DNA of 15,849 nucleotides from Oscillospiraceae bacterium (lineage in GTDB: Bacteria; Bacillota; Clostridia; Oscillospirales; UBA644). Under the pieces are notes generated by a model. That model worked only from the letters and a program-made list of their open reading frames with translations. It made no database searches and had not been told where the DNA came from. Position 1 is the first letter of the stretch; each line of letters begins with the position of its first letter. Location of the stretch: NCBI GenBank assembly GCA_015067385.1, contig SVMP01000033.1, positions 1 through 15,849 of the forward strand. The letters are read 5' to 3'. Positions 12,864-15,849 of the stretch are shown one piece after another. Both the position numbers and the translations under genes were made by a program.

Positions 12864-15849
12864 TTACGGAGCGACTGTAATATTTACAGATACGATATTA
12901 CCGTTAACATTTGCATAAACAGTAACAGTTCCGGTGGTTGTAACACCTGACGGTGTAAGAGTTGCAGTTGCTTTACCTTCGAGGGTTGAGGGATAACCAC
13001 TAAGGGAAATACTGCCGTTTGTTTTGTTGGAGTAGTCCCAACTTACGTTAGCCCAGGAAGCAGCGCCTGAAAGGGTGATAGTAGCAGTTTCGCCATTTCT
13101 TACATAATAAGAATTGGAAGAAAGAACTGCACCGGAAGAAGATGAGGATCCGGAAGAGGAAACAGTAAGATCAAGATAAACAAGAGAAGTATAATTAAGA
13201 GCATCTTTTAATGTTATAGTCAATCTTCTGTTACCTGTTGATGTATTGGTAGAAACAGTAGTGTAATTGTTATCTATCATGTAGAGACTGTCTCTGCTGG
13301 GGGAAACAGACACGATAGTTTTTCCTGCCATTTCAGAACCAAGGAGAGAAGAGAGAGAGAAGTCTCCATTAGTGGATATCGTTTTAGAAACAGAGGGATA
13401 GTCAACCGTAAAGTTTACTCTCATGTATTCAAGATTGGAGTTGTTAGCATCTCTGACAACAATAGTTGCATAACCTCTGCCTATAGCCGTCCAGTCACCT
13501 GTCATATCGTTTACAGAAATAACATCCTGACCGCTTGCCACAATATATCTTGCATTGGGATATGAGTACTGAAGTTTACCTGTTTTACCGACAGAAGTAG
13601 ATTCAGACAAAGTTACTACTTCGTTTGTAGAAGAGGATGCTTTAGCATTGAGAACCATAATGGTAAAGTCTCTTGTTACGAGGGTATTGTTAGCATCAAC
13701 ATATCTTACGGAAGTAGAAAGAGAAGTACCGATAGGAACATTTTCACCGATAAAGATCAAACCGTTTGCGTCGATAGAAAGCATATGACTATCATCGAGA
13801 TAACCCGTAACAAAGGTTTTATTTGCAGTCCAGAAAGGTGCAATTGCAGGAGTTCCCAAAATACCTATATCCGCATTGGTAGGAACATATGTACTATCCT
13901 GTGCAACGGCAATAATACCTCTTGTAGAGTCAACAGAACCTGTTGAAGATACGGTGATCTTACAAGTAGCGGTACGGCTGTTAATAGAAAGGTTACCTTT
14001 AGATTTAATTGTTATAGTAGCAGTACCTGCTTTAAGCGCTTTAATGTTGCAAGTAAAGCCATTGGGATTACCTTCAATAGCAACTACGCTCGGGTCGGAA
14101 GAAGACCAGGATACTTTATCGTTGGATGTGTTAGAATTGTAGTATTTAGCTGAAGCCACAAGAATAGTTGTTTCATCAACATACATATTCTTAGAGGACT
14201 GAGCCATGGTAAGAGAAGTAATGGGGTTTGTTATATTAGCATCGGGAGAACTTACAACTACAGTTTTCGGTTCGAATTCAAATGCGAGAGAAGAGTCAGA
14301 GGAATTAACGAAACCGGTAAGAGTTGCAGTACCGTCTTCACCGGGAACGATGGTAAAGCTGTTCTTTGTATAGTCGTTTTCTGTAACTCTGTTTACGGAT
14401 GCAACCGATGAATTATTAGAGTTGATTGCATACATAAGGGTTGAAATCTGAGCGGCGGTAAGAGAGGGAGAGAATGTGAGGTATGCGCTGTAAGCATTAC
14501 CTTTCTTGAGGTCGCCGGAAGCGCCAACGTAAACGCTTACCTTGATCTTATTGGTGGGAACACCGAGAGATCCGCCGGAGTCTGTACCTGTGATACCGGA
14601 GAGGACGATGCATTCTGCGGTCTTGCCGGTGGAGGTTGTTGCGGTGATCTTTACGGTACCGCTCTGAAGAGCAGTGATATTACCGTTCTGGTCAACGGAA
14701 ACGATAGAGGGATACTGAGAAGACCATGTTACTGTATCGGTAGCATCGCCGGGAGTGAGGTTTGCGGTGATCTTAGCGGTCTGACCGAGAGAGAGCTGAA
14801 TATTTGTGGGAGATACGAGGATAGCTTCAGCTGTCTTATGTTTAACTGTTACAACGCATTCGGATTTGATACCGGATTTAACACCTGTGACGGTGATCTT
14901 AGCGGTACCGATCTTTTTACCGGTGATAACGCCGGAGGAAGTAACGGTAACAACGTCTTCGTTGCTGCTGGTCCAGATGTAAGATTCAACTGCATCCTTG
15001 GGATAAGCGTCGAATTCAAGAGCATATACCTGACCTACGAGGACATCGACTTTATCTTCTGCAAGAATAAGGTCGGTGATCTTCTTTGTACCGTCACTGT
15101 TTGTGTCGGGATTGGTAGTACCGGTTCCTGTTCCGGTGCCGGTTCCTGTTCCTGTGCCGGTGGAATCACCTGTATTTGTACCGGGAGTGGTGGTACCTGT
15201 ACCTGTACCGGTGGATTCGTCTTTAATATTGGGGTTATAGCTTTCAGCCATAACAACTACGACGCCGTTAGCGGATTTAGAGCCTACGGTGTAGGTAATT
15301 GTAGTGGTTTTGAAAGGCTCGCTTCCGATATTGCCGATAGTGATGTTACCGTTAGAGTCAACAGCAGCAACAGAGGGATCGGTAGAAGTCCAGGTGCCTT
15401 TTTCGGTAGTGTTGGAAGGAGTTACGGTTGCGTTAAACTTCCAGGGGCCTTTCTGACCGACATAGATAGTCATAGACTTAACGTCGAATTTAACGCTTGT
15501 AGCCTTAACGGTGGTGGAGGTAGAGCCGGAAGAAGAGCTTGAACCGGAGTTATTACCCGAAGAGGTGGTTCCGGAGGAAGAGGGTTTCTTAACGGTAACC
15601 TTGCAGGTTGCAACTTTATTTGTAACCTTATCGTTAAGGGTTGCGGTGATGGTGGTGGTACCTTCGCTTACGCCGGTAACGGTGCCGTTAACAACGGTTG
15701 CGATGGATTCGTCACCACTTGTCCAGATAATGTTTGCGGCAACGCCTGTGGGCTTAACGGTAGCGGTAAGGGAAACAGTCTTGCCGACATTGATGCTGGT
15801 GGATGTTCTGTTAAGAGTAAGGCTTTCGAAAACGTCAACGGGCTGATTT
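12864..15849 (-). CDS. Giant multi-Big_2 surface protein, C-terminal part (N terminus beyond window)
   Basis: The minus-strand frame is open from 15848 to the TAA at 12864, so 994 residues are visible. The ATG at 15473 is internal, as the same domain pattern continues upstream of it. The protein is a string of bacterial Ig-like domains of the Big_2 type, with repeated units such as SINVGKTVSLTATVKP, then W(T/S)S-x-(D/N)-x-S-(V/I)-A-x-V, then G-T-x-x-I-T. At least five clear units lie at visible residues of about 8-90, 116-200, 254-334, 337-413 and 540-630, and more diverged ones follow. Two low-complexity linkers (Ser-rich at about 93-113, Thr-Gly-rich at about 212-251) separate the first three. 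The C terminus ends NITVAP, with no LPxTG, SLH or membrane anchor, so any anchor must be N-terminal. Probable surface adhesin or scaffold; ligand unknown. Confidence 0.9.
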   Translation of the reverse strand, partial: NQPVDVFESLTLNRTSTSINVGKTVSLTATVKPTGVAANIIWTSGDESIATVVNGTVTGVSEGTTTITATLNDKVTNKVATCKVTVKKPSSSGTTSSGNNSGSSSSSGSTSTTVKATSVKFDVKSMTIYVGQKGPWKFNATVTPSNTTEKGTWTSTDPSVAAVDSNGNITIGNIGSEPFKTTTITYTVGSKSANGVVVVMAESYNPNIKDESTGTGTGTTTPGTNTGDSTGTGTGTGTGTGTGTTNPDTNSDGTKKITDLILAEDKVDVLVGQVYALEFDAYPKDAVESYIWTSSNEDVVTVTSSGVITGKKIGTAKITVTGVKSGIKSECVVTVKHKTAEAILVSPTNIQLSLGQTAKITANLTPGDATDTVTWSSQYPSIVSVDQNGNITALQSGTVKITATTSTGKTAECIVLSGITGTDSGGSLGVPTNKIKVSVYVGASGDLKKGNAYSAYLTFSPSLTAAQISTLMYAINSNNSSVASVNRVTENDYTKNSFTIVPGEDGTATLTGFVNSSDSSLAFEFEPKTVVVSSPDANITNPITSLTMAQSSKNMYVDETTILVASAKYYNSNTSNDKVSWSSSDPSVVAIEGNPNGFTCNIKALKAGTATITIKSKGNLSINSRTATCKITVSSTGSVDSTRGIIAVAQDSTYVPTNADIGILGTPAIAPFWTANKTFVTGYLDDSHMLSIDANGLIFIGENVPIGTSLSTSVRYVDANNTLVTRDFTIMVLNAKASSSTNEVVTLSESTSVGKTGKLQYSYPNARYIVASGQDVISVNDMTGDWTAIGRGYATIVVRDANNSNLEYMRVNFTVDYPSVSKTISTNGDFSLSSLLGSEMAGKTIVSVSPSRDSLYMIDNNYTTVSTNTSTGNRRLTITLKDALNYTSLVYLDLTVSSSGSSSSSGAVLSSNSYYVRNGETATITLSGAASWANVSWDYSNKTNGSISLSGYPSTLEGKATATLTPSGVTTTGTVTVYANVNGNIVSVNITVAP
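15096..15215 (-). repeat. Thr-Gly linker encoded by a degenerate hexanucleotide repeat
   Basis: Inside the Big_2 gene two blocks (about 15117-15170 and 15191-15213) repeat a six-base ACNGGN unit on the coding strand, encoding alternating Thr-Gly. They flank a short TPGTNTGDS spacer. The unit is six bases, so gain or loss of copies keeps the frame and would change only linker length between two Ig-like domains. Confidence 0.85.

Noticed and set aside
15473..15473. ATG at 15473 as the start of the Big_2 protein
   Set aside because: The frame is open upstream to the window edge and encodes a further Big_2 domain and a Ser-rich linker, and no ribosome site precedes this ATG.
14838..15542. 234-codon plus-strand open frame opposite the Big_2 gene
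   Set aside because: Its Cys/Gly/Ser repeats are the complement of the Thr-Gly repeat and beta-rich coding sequence. It does not look like a natural protein.

Overview
The window reads as a chromosomal segment of a low-to-moderate GC, endospore-forming member of the Clostridia, probably a gut Oscillospirales/Ruminococcaceae-type organism. The main evidence is a PdaA-type spore-cortex de-N-acetylase, a SpoVB-like MOP-family flippase, good Shine-Dalgarno sites, consensus sigma-A promoters with 17-bp spacers, Gram-positive lipoproteins and a long Big_2-domain surface protein. The lineage is inferred from gene content, not from a marker gene. No rRNA, tRNA, CRISPR array, insertion sequence or prophage gene was seen.

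Layout. (1) 1-2541, minus strand: the N-terminal part of a SpoVB-like flippase, then a sodium:solute symporter with a consensus promoter and a structured, attenuator-like leader. (2) 2638-4005: pdaA on the plus strand, then a small accessory pair made of a DUF6794-like protein (minus) and an XRE repressor (plus). The pair diverges from a compact control region with two copies of a palindromic operator. (3) 4009-6983, minus strand: a two-CBS-domain protein, a small lipoprotein, a large lipoprotein of unknown function and a 101-residue conserved hypothetical protein. Several have clear promoters or terminators. (4) 7012-7383: a control region with back-to-back consensus promoters, a hairpin terminator close behind the plus-strand promoter, and an unlisted 55-codon membrane-protein gene (minus). 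(5) 7383-12761, plus strand: rhaA, icd, gpmI and a U32-family trhP-like gene. The first three are tightly spaced and look co-transcribed. (6) 12777-12844: two back-to-back terminators where this set converges with (7), the 3' part of a giant Big_2 surface-protein gene (minus) that runs off the right edge.

How the genes fit together. The window is mostly housekeeping. There is sugar isomerisation (RhaA), NADPH and 2-oxoglutarate production (Icd), lower glycolysis (GpmI), probable tRNA wobble-uridine hydroxylation (TrhP-like), sodium-coupled uptake, sporulation and cell-envelope functions, and three secreted or surface proteins. The least ordinary material is regulatory: the double operator of the XRE/DUF6794 pair, a terminator that contains the ribosome-binding site of the CBS gene, the attenuator-like symporter leader, and the promoter-plus-terminator unit before rhaA. 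Nothing seen amounts to a clearly new multi-gene system.
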